Below are positions 24,035-32,155 of a DNA stretch of 43,137 nt, piece by piece. This DNA comes from Acidobacteriota bacterium (GTDB lineage Bacteria; Acidobacteriota; Vicinamibacteria; Marinacidobacterales; Marinacidobacteraceae): positions 1 to 43,137 of the forward strand of contig JAPPGX010000068.1 in assembly GCA_028877265.1 (NCBI GenBank), written 5' to 3'. The notes below the pieces were generated by a model. That model had not been told where the DNA came from, did not search any database, and saw only the letters and a program-made list of their open reading frames with translations. Every line of letters starts with the position of its first letter. Position 1 is the first letter of the stretch. Both the position numbers and the translations under genes were made by a program.

Positions 24035-26466
24035 GGATCGCGGCCGAGCTCAGGGACCATGCGGCGGCGGGCTCGCTTGCCGAGGAGCTTCCCTACTGGG
24101 GGTGGCTCGCGGACGGGTACACCTGCCTCACCCGGTCGGGGGAGCTCGTGGCGGTGGGGTGCCTCTCGTCCGCGGTGACCGACGGGCGGCCCCCGGAGGA
24201 GATCGACCGCGTCCTCGGGTCCTGGCAACGGCTGCTCTCGGGGCTCGATTCCGACACGCGCCTCTACTTCCATCTCCTCCGGCGACCGGTCCTTCCCGCG
24301 GCCGGGGAGGGCGGGGCATCGGGGATCGCGGGGCTCTCGCAGGAGAGGCGCCGCGCCTTTCTGGCCGGCCGGGTCCAGCGGCTGGAGGCGTTCGTGTCGT
24401 GGGCGCACGACCCGCGTCTGCGGCCGGCCGCCGGGGGATCCGGCGTCCGCTCGCGCCTCGGGGAGTGGTTGCGCCGGAGGCATGATGCGGCCGCGGCCTA
24501 CATCGCCTCCGAGATCGAGGCGGCGGCCGGCCGGTTCCGCGGGATCGTGGACGCGGGCCGCGCGCTCGTCGGCGAGGAGACGCCGATCCGGATCCTCGGT
24601 CCCGCGGAGGGCTCCCGCTTCCTCTCGGAGCTCGTCAACCGTCCGGGCACGGTGTGGGAGGGCGCGACGGGAAGCGGGATGAACTGGCGGCTCGCGCTCT
24701 CGGAGCTCGAGGCGGAGCGCTCGCATCTCCGGCTCGACGGGGAGCCGGTGGTCCTCTACTCCCTCCTCTCCCCTCCCGGACGCGCGCATGCCCACCTCCT
24801 CCGGGAGCTCTACTGCCTGGACTCGGTGATGACGGTTTCGCTCGAGTGGCGGCCGTGGACGATGGAGGCGGCGAGGCGCCGGATCCGCGGTGCGCAGCGC
24901 CACTACTTCGCGAAGCGCTACTCGATGACGGCCCACATGCGCGAGACCGAGGGCACGGCCGCCGCGATGGTCGACTCGGCCGCGGCAGCCGAGTCCGACC
25001 GGCTGGGCGATGCGCTCGTCGAGCTCGAGGCCGACGGCGTCGGCTACGGGGAGGTCTCGCTCACGGTGGCGCTCCATGGGGAGCTCGGCCGGACCGGCCG
25101 GCTGGAGGGGGATCTCCGGCGGCTCTTCGCCGCGCACGACGCGAAAGTGATCCGGGAGGCCTACGGCCAGCTTCCCGCCTGGTTCTCCCGGCTCCCGGGC
25201 CAGGCCCGCGCCCGGCAGGTCAGGAAGGTGTTCGTCTCGGCGGGGGTGGCCGCCTGCCTCGCGCCGCTCTTCGGGCCTCCCCGGGGGAGGGAGCGGAGCC
25301 GGCATCTCGGCCGGGAGTCGCTCGCGGTGCTCGAGACGCCCTGGCGGACGGCCTACCACTACGACCTCTTCGCCGGCGACGTGGGCCACACGCTCGTGCT
25401 CGGCGCGACGGGCTCGGGGAAGAGCTTCACGCTGAACTTCCTCCTGGTCGAGGCGCTCCGCTACGACCCCCGGGTCCTGATCCTGGACCTGGGCGGCTCC
25501 TACCGGTGGCTGACCCGGTTCCTCGGGGGCCGCTACCTCGAGCTCTCCCCCGGGGAGGCCGAGCCCGCGCTCCGGCTCCGGCCGTTCGCGCTCCCGGCCA
25601 CGGCGCGCACCTACCAGTTCCTCACCGGGTGGGTGCTCCGGCTGCTCCGGATCGGGGGGTGGGAGGCTTCGGGGGCGGACACGAGCGAGGTCCGCGCCCG
25701 GGTCGAGGACCTCTACGCGCTCGGGCCTGGGCGCCGGCGGCTCGGCGTGCTCGCGGGCTCGCTCCCGAAGGCGATGTGGCCGGCGATGAGCCGGTGGACG
25801 GAGGGCGGCGCCTGGGGCGCCTGGTTCGACAACGCGGCCGACGGGGAGCCGGACCTCGAGTTCGCCGACTGGCAGGTGATCGATCTCGCGGGCGCGGCCG
25901 AGCACGCGGATCTCTGCGACGCGGCGCTCGCCTACCTCCTTGAGCGGATGCGCCTCGAGGTGGAGGACCCGGCCGAGACCGCGCGGCTCAAGCTCATGGT
26001 GGTCGACGAGGCGTGGCGCTACCTCGCCGACCCGGCCGTGCTCGGCTACCTGGCAGAGGCGGCCAAGACCTGGCGGAAGAAGAACGCCGCGCTCGTGCTC
26101 GCCACGCAGTCGGCCGTGGACCTGACGGAGACCTCCGGCGCCTCGGCGCTCCTCGAGTCGATCCCGACGAAGCTCTTTCTCGCCAATCCGGCGCTCCCCG
26201 ATGAGGTCGGGGCGCTCTTCCGGCTGAACGCTTCGGAGCTTGACCGGATCCGGGAGCTGGCCCCGAAAAGGGAGCTCTACCTCCGGCGTCCGGACGAGGC
26301 CGCGGTGCTCCGCCTCGAGGTCGATCCCGAGAGCTACTGGCTCTACACCTCGTCGGCGACCGACGCGGAGCGGCGCGCCCAAGCCGTCGAGCGCCACGGG
26401 CTCGACCGGGCCCTCGAGGTACTCGCGGGGAGAGACGATCCCGCCCGCACCTCCACATCCACCTGA
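24031..26466 (+). CDS. virB4: VirB4/TrbE-like ATPase
   Basis: An 811-residue ATPase from a GTG start that overlaps virB3 (GTGA). Walker A is GATGSGKS at 458-465 and Walker B is LKLMVVDEAWRYL with D659-E660, followed by KKNAALVLATQS, all characteristic of VirB4/TrbE. The N-terminal half (DYTCLTRSGELV-type opening, here DGYTCLTRSGELVAVGC) is the membrane-associated region. It powers pilus assembly and substrate transfer. The length is normal and no frame break is seen. Confidence 0.96.
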   Translation: MRIAAELRDHAAAGSLAEELPYWGWLADGYTCLTRSGELVAVGCLSSAVTDGRPPEEIDRVLGSWQRLLSGLDSDTRLYFHLLRRPVLPAAGEGGASGIAGLSQERRRAFLAGRVQRLEAFVSWAHDPRLRPAAGGSGVRSRLGEWLRRRHDAAAAYIASEIEAAAGRFRGIVDAGRALVGEETPIRILGPAEGSRFLSELVNRPGTVWEGATGSGMNWRLALSELEAERSHLRLDGEPVVLYSLLSPPGRAHAHLLRELYCLDSVMTVSLEWRPWTMEAARRRIRGAQRHYFAKRYSMTAHMRETEGTAAAMVDSAAAAESDRLGDALVELEADGVGYGEVSLTVALHGELGRTGRLEGDLRRLFAAHDAKVIREAYGQLPAWFSRLPGQARARQVRKVFVSAGVAACLAPLFGPPRGRERSRHLGRESLAVLETPWRTAYHYDLFAGDVGHTLVLGATGSGKSFTLNFLLVEALRYDPRVLILDLGGSYRWLTRFLGGRYLELSPGEAEPALRLRPFALPATARTYQFLTGWVLRLLRIGGWEASGADTSEVRARVEDLYALGPGRRRLGVLAGSLPKAMWPAMSRWTEGGAWGAWFDNAADGEPDLEFADWQVIDLAGAAEHADLCDAALAYLLERMRLEVEDPAETARLKLMVVDEAWRYLADPAVLGYLAEAAKTWRKKNAALVLATQSAVDLTETSGASALLESIPTKLFLANPALPDEVGALFRLNASELDRIRELAPKRELYLRRPDEAAVLRLEVDPESYWLYTSSATDAERRAQAVERHGLDRALEVLAGRDDPARTSTST

Positions 26467-26481
26467 GGGAGCTCAACCACG

Positions 26482-27312
26482 ATGGGAACCCGAACGGCAC
26501 TTCTCCTCCTCACGATCCTCCTCCCCCCGGCACATCCCTCGGGCGCCGGTGCGCAGGAGCCGGATGGCGATGCCTTTCTCCGTGTGACGGTCTCCGCCGG
26601 GGGCGAGGACCGGATCCACCGGCTCCGGACCCGGGTCCGCCACACGACGGTGATCGTCCTCCCCCCCGGGGAGAACATCCTCGACTTCGTGGTCGGCGAC
26701 GCGGAGTACTGGCACCTGACCGGGGCGGCGAACGTCGCGTTCGTGAAGCCCCTGGCCCCGGACTTGGGGACGAACATCGCGCTCGTCTGCGAGTCCGGGC
26801 GGATCTATTCCTTCCTTGTCTCCGAGCGGACGGGCGAGGTGCCCCACCTCCTCGTCCGTCTCGAGGCGGCGGCCGGGGAGGGGGCATCCCTCGACGGGGG
26901 GGAGGGGCCGGCGTTCGTGGCCAGGAGCGAGGTCGCGGCCTACCGGGAGATGGCGGCCGGGGCGGCCGAGGCGGCGCGGGAGGCGCGCGCGGGCGCCGAG
27001 GCGGAGATCGAGGCGTTCCGCGCCGCCTACCCGACACGGCTGGCGTTCGACTACCGGCTGGACCTGGAGGCTGCCGAGCGCCCCTTCCTCGTCGAGGCGA
27101 TGTGGCACGACGGGGAGTTCACCTACCTCCGCTCGCGGGCCCAGGAGTCGCCGGCGCTCTACGAGCTCCTGGACGGGGAGCCGTCGCTCGTCGCCTACGA
27201 CCTGACGGCCGACGGGCTCTACATCGCCCGGCATGTGCTCGGCGACGGGTGGCTCCAGATCGGCGACGAGCGGATGAGCTGGCGGTTCGTGCCCCGGGAG
27301 AGGTTCCGGTGA
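26482..27312 (+). CDS. virB9: VirB9/TrbG-like outer-membrane core protein
   Basis: A 276-residue protein with a signal peptide (LLLLTILLPPAHPSGAGA) and both VirB9 domains: N-terminal (RHTTVIVLPPGENILDFVV, then AEYWHLTGAANVAFVKP) and C-terminal (PFLVEAMWHDGEFTYLRSR through LYIARHVLGDGWLQIGDE). With VirB10 it forms the outer ring of the channel. It begins 15 bp after virB4 and overlaps virB10 by four bases. Confidence 0.9.
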   Translation: MGTRTALLLLTILLPPAHPSGAGAQEPDGDAFLRVTVSAGGEDRIHRLRTRVRHTTVIVLPPGENILDFVVGDAEYWHLTGAANVAFVKPLAPDLGTNIALVCESGRIYSFLVSERTGEVPHLLVRLEAAAGEGASLDGGEGPAFVARSEVAAYREMAAGAAEAAREARAGAEAEIEAFRAAYPTRLAFDYRLDLEAAERPFLVEAMWHDGEFTYLRSRAQESPALYELLDGEPSLVAYDLTADGLYIARHVLGDGWLQIGDERMSWRFVPRERFR

Positions 27313-28601
27313 GCCGCTGGAAGAAGCTCGTCAGGCCGCCCGAGGGAGCGCTTCCGGGCGGGCTCGTGACGAAGGCCGGGGTGGCCGTGACCGCTGTGCT
27401 GGTGGGCGGGCTCCTCCTCTCGCTCGCGGTCGGTGGCGGGGGCGGTGAGGAGGCCGCTCTCCCGGTGGCCACGCCGGCCCAGGCGGTCGGCGAGGGGATG
27501 GGGCGCTCGCTCGAGGACCGGATCCGCCAGGAGTCCGAGCGCCAGGTGCTCGTGGCCGCCGCCCAGGCGCGGGCCGACGAGCTGGAGCGCCTGGAGGAGG
27601 GGGGAGCGCTGCCGCCCGCGGGGGCCGGTGAGGAGGCCGGGATTCCCGGCGACGGCCCCGGGATGAGCGCAGCCGAGGCGGAGCTCCGCGAGTCGCTCCG
27701 GCTAGAGGAGGTGGAGCGGCGGGCCCGCTCGCTCCGCTCCCTCCCCCTGGCCGTGTCCCGAAGAGACCCGGACGCGGGCGTGGGTCCTCCGGGACCCGCC
27801 CCCCGGGAGGCCGGCGATCCGCCGGCCGCCGGGGACGACTCCGTCGCGGGCGCCCTCGAGGCGGCGCTCGCGACATTCGGCGGGTCCGCCCGCGCGCTCG
27901 AGTACGACCTGGCGGCCGAGGAGCGGCTTCTCGCCGCGCTCGGCGCCGCCCCTCCGTCCCCCGCCGTCCCAGGTGTCGCACCGCCGCCTGCCCCCTTCCG
28001 CCCGCCCGCCGATCCACTCGACCCCGCCCGGTTGGTCCGATCGGCCGATCCTCCGGGGTGGGAGCGGATCCACGAGGGCTCCTTTCTCGAGGCGGTTCTC
28101 GTCACGCAGCTCACGGGCGAGTTCCCCGGCCCCGTGCTCGCCATGGTGTCGGTCCCCTTCCACTCGGCCGACCGCCAGCGGGTTCTGATCCCGCGCGGGA
28201 CGCGGGCCGTCGGGACCGCCGGGGCCGTAAGCAACCGGGACCAGAGCCGGCTCGCCGTCGCCTTCCACCGCCTCGTCCTTCCCGACGGGAGCTGGATCTC
28301 GCTCGAGTTCGATGGCCTGAACCAGGCCGGCGAGAGCGCGCTTCTGGACGAGGTCGACCGCCACTACTTCTCGACGTTCGCCGCCGCCGGGGCCGTCGGC
28401 GTCCTGAGCGGGCTCACCCTCGCCGGTGCCCCGCCCTACGGGCTCCAGGCCGGTATCGGCCAGGGGCTCGGCCAGGGCGCGCTCGGGATCCTCGACCGGT
28501 TCCTGAACCGGCTTCCCACGATCACGATCCGCGCGGGCCATCGGCTCCGCATCTGGCTCACCTCCGACGTCCTGATCCCGAGGCCCGGGACCCGGCCCTG
28601 A
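27309..28601 (+). CDS. virB10: VirB10/TrbI-like channel protein
   Basis: A 430-residue protein from a GTG start in GTGA overlap with virB9. It has a short cytoplasmic head, one membrane helix (GVAVTAVLVGGLLLSLAV), a charged and proline-containing periplasmic stretch, and the conserved C-terminal barrel domain with TQLTGEFPGPVLAMVS, LIPRGTRAVGTAG and GLNQAGESALLDEVDRHYFS. VirB10 spans both membranes and senses ATP use. The C-terminal VLIPRPGTRP follows a beta strand typical of the family. Confidence 0.94.
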   Translation: MSRWKKLVRPPEGALPGGLVTKAGVAVTAVLVGGLLLSLAVGGGGGEEAALPVATPAQAVGEGMGRSLEDRIRQESERQVLVAAAQARADELERLEEGGALPPAGAGEEAGIPGDGPGMSAAEAELRESLRLEEVERRARSLRSLPLAVSRRDPDAGVGPPGPAPREAGDPPAAGDDSVAGALEAALATFGGSARALEYDLAAEERLLAALGAAPPSPAVPGVAPPPAPFRPPADPLDPARLVRSADPPGWERIHEGSFLEAVLVTQLTGEFPGPVLAMVSVPFHSADRQRVLIPRGTRAVGTAGAVSNRDQSRLAVAFHRLVLPDGSWISLEFDGLNQAGESALLDEVDRHYFSTFAAAGAVGVLSGLTLAGAPPYGLQAGIGQGLGQGALGILDRFLNRLPTITIRAGHRLRIWLTSDVLIPRPGTRP

Positions 28602-28619
28602 CACGAGAAGGAGCATCCC

Positions 28620-29525
28620 ATGCGCCACCGGACCCTCATTCCCCTCCTCCTGGTTCCCGCCCTGGTCCTGACGGCCCCGGCTCCGGCCGACGCGTTCCTC
28701 GGGGCGATCAGCGGCGCGGTCCAGCGCGCCCAGATGATCGTCAACCAGGCCACCCAGATCGCCAACCAGGTGCGCCAGATGCGGACGATGACCCGCCAGC
28801 TCGACGAGCTCGAGGACCAGCTCGACTACATGGAGGAGGTGGCCCGCGGCGAGGTCGGGGCGCTCGGCGACCCGTTCACCGAGCTCGCCGCGGGCCCGCT
28901 CGGGCTCGTCACGGACGGCCTCGGGTGGGGAGCGGAGTTCAGCGGCGCGGCGGGCGAGCTCGTGACTGCCGTCCGGGGGATGGGCACCGGGACCGCGCTG
29001 ACGGACCACTGGCGGGACATCCGCGACCAGGCCGACGCCGTCTCCGAGGCCGACGTGCTCGAGCTCTACGGGGACCAGCCGCCCGCGGCCTCGACCCGCG
29101 CCGTCGGCGACTACCGCCGCTCCCGCGAGGCCGCCGACCGGCAGCGCGTCCTCGACTACGCGACGATGGACGCCGCGGCCGCGCTCACCGCCGCGGTCGC
29201 CGGTGCCGAGACCTCCTTCGGGGAGCTCGCTGCCAACGGGAACCTCTCGGACACCGCGCTCCGGCAGTCCGGGGTCGCGGCCGCCCTCACGCAGGGGCGC
29301 CTGGACGCCGCCGTCGGACAGGTGCTCGCCTACCAGGCCGCGGGCGAGGCGCAGCGGACCCAGGAGGCCGAGCGGGCACGGCTCGAGCGGCTCGCCGCCT
29401 GGCGGGAGGCGCGGCTCCGGACCAACCGGACCGTCGGGGAGATGCGGAGCTCCGCCCTCCTGAACCGGGAGGGCCTCAGGAACGGGCTCCTCCTACGGCT
29501 CCCCTCGTTCTACATGGGCGGCTAG
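28620..29525 (+). CDS. trbJ: VirB5/TrbJ-like periplasmic protein
   Basis: A 301-residue protein with a signal peptide (LIPLLLVPALVLTAPAPADA) and a long helical, coiled-coil region rich in Gln and Arg (QMIVNQATQIANQVRQMRTM; RQLDELEDQLDYMEE), as in TrbJ/VirB5 proteins. These sit at the pilus base or tip. The second half is Ala/Glu-rich and ends in PSFYMGG. Spacing to virB10 is 18 bp. Confidence 0.85.
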   Translation: MRHRTLIPLLLVPALVLTAPAPADAFLGAISGAVQRAQMIVNQATQIANQVRQMRTMTRQLDELEDQLDYMEEVARGEVGALGDPFTELAAGPLGLVTDGLGWGAEFSGAAGELVTAVRGMGTGTALTDHWRDIRDQADAVSEADVLELYGDQPPAASTRAVGDYRRSREAADRQRVLDYATMDAAAALTAAVAGAETSFGELAANGNLSDTALRQSGVAAALTQGRLDAAVGQVLAYQAAGEAQRTQEAERARLERLAAWREARLRTNRTVGEMRSSALLNREGLRNGLLLRLPSFYMGG

Positions 29526-29543
29526 GCCCCGGGAGCGTCCGGC

Positions 29544-30548
29544 GTGCAGATCCCGCCCCCGCAGACGGTCGACCCGAATGTGCCGGCCACGATCCCGCCC
29601 GACCGGCTCCAGGACTTCAAGGGGTTCCTGGACATCGTGCTCGAGACGGTGATCGGGAACGCCGCCCCCGACGTCCTCGCCCTCGGCCTCCAGCTCTGGG
29701 CCGGGCTCGGCGCCGTCACCGTCGCCTGGACGGGGCTCAGGATCGCCTTCAGCGGGAGCTTCGAGCCGTGGGCGCTCGTCCGCCTCGTCCTCGCCGTCGC
29801 CATCCCCCGGACGCTCCTCCACTACTACGCCCTCCCGATCCCCGGCGTCGGGCTCTCCTTCCCGGCCACCGTCGCCGGCGGCGGAACCTGGCTCCAGAAC
29901 CTCTTCATCTCCGATGTCGTCTCGGTCGGCTACACCGAGCTCACCGCGCTCCTCCAGGCGTTCGCCGGCGCCCTCGGCGACGCCTGGTCGACGGGGAGCC
30001 TCCTCTCGGTCGTGACCGAGGGGGTCAGCGTGCTCCTCTCCTCGCTCGTCACCCTCGCGATGGGCATCCCCCTCGTCCTCGGCCTCCTGGCGCTCTTCAG
30101 CCTCACCTACGCCCAGGTCATCTGGGCGCAGGTGGCGCTCGCGATCACCGTGCTGCTCGGACCCGTCTTCATCCCCTGGCTCCTCTTCGAGCCGATGAGC
30201 TTCCTCTTCTGGGGATGGTTCCGCTCGCTCATGACCTACACGCTCTACGGAGTCGTCGCCGGCGCCGTGCTCCGCGTCTTCATGGGCGTCGGGATGGGCT
30301 ACGTCACCACCTACACCGGGGCCCTCATGGGCACCGGCACCGCCGATCCGGCCGAGCTCGGGCTCTGGGCCGCCGTCCTCCTACCGCTCGTCGTCTCCGG
30401 ACTCCTGGCCGGCCTCAAGGTGGGCGAGCTCTCCGCGATGCTCGTCTCCGGCTCCGGCTCCGTCGGATCCGGGATCACGGCGCTCGTCGTCCGGGGGGGC
30501 GCGAAGGCGGCGCCCGCCCGGGCGGCCGCGGGAGCCGCCGGAGGCTGA
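29544..30548 (+). CDS. trbL: VirB6/TrbL-like polytopic membrane protein
   Basis: A 334-residue protein (GTG start) with at least five membrane helices, among them AVTVAWTGLRIAFSG, LVRLVLAVAIPRTLLHYYAL, LVTLAMGIPLVLGLLALFSL, VALAITVLLGPVFIPWLLF and LWAAVLLPLVVSGLLAGLKV. The central AITVLLGP.FIPWLLF...FLFWGW motif is typical of VirB6/TrbL, which forms the inner-membrane channel. The C-terminus is an Ala/Gly-rich tail. Confidence 0.9.
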   Translation: MQIPPPQTVDPNVPATIPPDRLQDFKGFLDIVLETVIGNAAPDVLALGLQLWAGLGAVTVAWTGLRIAFSGSFEPWALVRLVLAVAIPRTLLHYYALPIPGVGLSFPATVAGGGTWLQNLFISDVVSVGYTELTALLQAFAGALGDAWSTGSLLSVVTEGVSVLLSSLVTLAMGIPLVLGLLALFSLTYAQVIWAQVALAITVLLGPVFIPWLLFEPMSFLFWGWFRSLMTYTLYGVVAGAVLRVFMGVGMGYVTTYTGALMGTGTADPAELGLWAAVLLPLVVSGLLAGLKVGELSAMLVSGSGSVGSGITALVVRGGAKAAPARAAAGAAGG

Positions 30549-30566
30549 ACCCATGAGAGAACTGCC

Positions 30567-31235
30567 ATGACACCTGAACCCGACGCGGGCCGCGAGTACG
30601 CCGAGATCTGGGGCGAGGCCGTCCAGGCGAACCGGAAGCTCCGGACGCTCGCCGTCGTGCTCTCGGGGGCGTGCCTCGCCCTCGCCTTCGTCCTCGTCCG
30701 GCTCGCGCTCGCCGGGCCCCCGAGGCCGATCGTCGTACGGGTCGACGAGGTCGGCCGCGCCGAGGCCGTCGCATACGAGGCCGCGACCGCCGAGGCCGAC
30801 CCGCTGGATCCCACCACCAAGTACTTCCTCAACCGGTTCGTGGCCGACCACTACTCCCGCCGCCGGGCGACCGTCGAGGAGCAGTGGACCCGGAGCCTCC
30901 GCTTCCTTTCGACCGGGCTCGCGAATGCCGCCTTCACGAGGGAGGGCTCCGATGTGGCCGCGGTGGCCGCCGGCACCGCCGGCACCGAGCTCCAGGTCGA
31001 GGAGGTCGTGCTCCGCATCCACCCGGCCCCCGAGCCGCCGCACGGCGCGACGGCGGACTTCGAGCTCGTGCACCTCGCGGGCGAGGAGGAGCTCCGGCGC
31101 GAGCGGTGGTCGCTCACCCTCCGCTTCGAGTTCCTCGAGGCCATCCCCCAGGAGCTCGTCCTCTACAACCCGATGGGGCTCCTCATCACCTACCTCCAGG
31201 CCGACAGGGCACTGGTTACCGGGGAGGAGCGGTGA
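30567..31235 (+). CDS. trbF: VirB8/TrbF-like assembly protein
   Basis: A 222-residue protein: short cytoplasmic N-terminus with EYAEIWGEAVQANRKLR, one membrane helix at about 27-49 (LAVVLSGACLALAFVLVRLA), and a periplasmic NTF2-like domain with KYFLNRFVADHYSRR and RFEFLEAIPQELVLYNPMG. The last segment (NP.GL.I...) is diagnostic for TrbF. Its stop overlaps the next start (GTGA). Confidence 0.93.
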   Translation: MTPEPDAGREYAEIWGEAVQANRKLRTLAVVLSGACLALAFVLVRLALAGPPRPIVVRVDEVGRAEAVAYEAATAEADPLDPTTKYFLNRFVADHYSRRRATVEEQWTRSLRFLSTGLANAAFTREGSDVAAVAAGTAGTELQVEEVVLRIHPAPEPPHGATADFELVHLAGEEELRRERWSLTLRFEFLEAIPQELVLYNPMGLLITYLQADRALVTGEER

Positions 31236-32155
31236 CCGGGACCGTCGAGGGGAGGGGAGAGCCGCTCCTCCGGTTCGGATGGCCGGAGCGCCACGCCGAC
31301 TGGATCGCCCTCGTCTGCCCGACCGGCGGGTTCTTCACCCGCGCGCAGCTCGCCGCCTTCCTCGGAGTCGGCCTGCCGCAGGCGGCCCGCGTCGTCCGGA
31401 GGATGTTGGAGCGGAAGATCGCCGTCGAGAGGGTGCTCGAGGGCCGGAAGGTATGCCGCATCCGCTCCAAGACGGTCTACCGGGCGCTCGGCCTCGATCC
31501 CCAACGTGGGCGCTGGCGCATAGGAACGGAAGCGGTCGTGGTGCGCCTCCTCTCGCTCGACTACGTGGTCGATCACCCCGGGCTCCCCTGGCTCCCCACC
31601 GCGACGGAGCAGGTCCGCGCGTTCGAGGCGGCCGGGATCAAGCGGGAACTCCTCCCGAGCCGCCTCTCCGGAGGCCGTGCGCCGCAGCGGGTGCTCTACT
31701 TCCCACGCGCGTTTCCGGTCGCCTTCGGCGGCGGTCGCGCGCTCTTCGCATTTACCGATCCGGGCTATGCAAGGATCAGGCCTCTCCGGAAGTGGGCGGG
31801 CGGGCACCGCCGCCTATGGGAGGCTCTTCGCGCGCGGGGCCACCGGGTCGAGGTCGTCGCCATCGTCCGCGCCGTGCGGGAGCTCCGGCGGTCGCGGAGG
31901 GCTCTCGACCTCTGCCGGGTCCCCGACCCGTCCCCCTCGTCCGGGGAGGGCCGGGCGGCCCGCAGCGAGCGCAAGCGGATCGAGCGTGCGATCCTCGAGG
32001 GGAGCGACGAGGCGCTCCCCGTGCCGGGAGACATCCAGTCGGGACTCAGGAGGATCGCGGCGCTGCGCGAGATCGAGCGGAGCGTGAGGGCCTGGCCGGA
32101 GATCGACGCGGCCGCCGTCTGGCGGTCGAGCCGGCTCCCCGGAGGATGGTGCTGA
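31232..32155 (+). CDS. Winged-helix protein of the transfer operon, unknown function
   Basis: A 307-residue soluble protein, GTG start overlapping trbF. Residues about 15-75 look like a winged helix (DWIALVCPTGGFFTRAQLAA, then VGLPQAARVVRRMLERKIA and a wing), followed by an alpha/beta region with RVLYFPRAFPVAFGGGRALF and a basic C-terminal helix with ARSERKRIERAIL. It sits between a channel gene and the coupling protein, where relaxosome or replication functions are often found. I see no HUH or tyrosine-relaxase motif. It may bind the transfer origin or be an accessory mobilisation protein; this is inference from place and fold only. Confidence 0.75.
   Translation: MTGTVEGRGEPLLRFGWPERHADWIALVCPTGGFFTRAQLAAFLGVGLPQAARVVRRMLERKIAVERVLEGRKVCRIRSKTVYRALGLDPQRGRWRIGTEAVVVRLLSLDYVVDHPGLPWLPTATEQVRAFEAAGIKRELLPSRLSGGRAPQRVLYFPRAFPVAFGGGRALFAFTDPGYARIRPLRKWAGGHRRLWEALRARGHRVEVVAIVRAVRELRRSRRALDLCRVPDPSPSSGEGRAARSERKRIERAILEGSDEALPVPGDIQSGLRRIAALREIERSVRAWPEIDAAAVWRSSRLPGGWC

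Noticed and set aside
23962-26397. Long 811-codon open frame on the minus strand opposite virB4
   Set aside because: It is the shadow of a GC-rich coding strand; composition is dominated by Arg, Glu and Pro and no domain is recognisable.
28058-30556. 832-codon plus-strand frame overlapping virB10, trbJ and trbL
   Set aside because: It is low-complexity Arg/Pro/Gly sequence crossing three well-supported genes in another frame.
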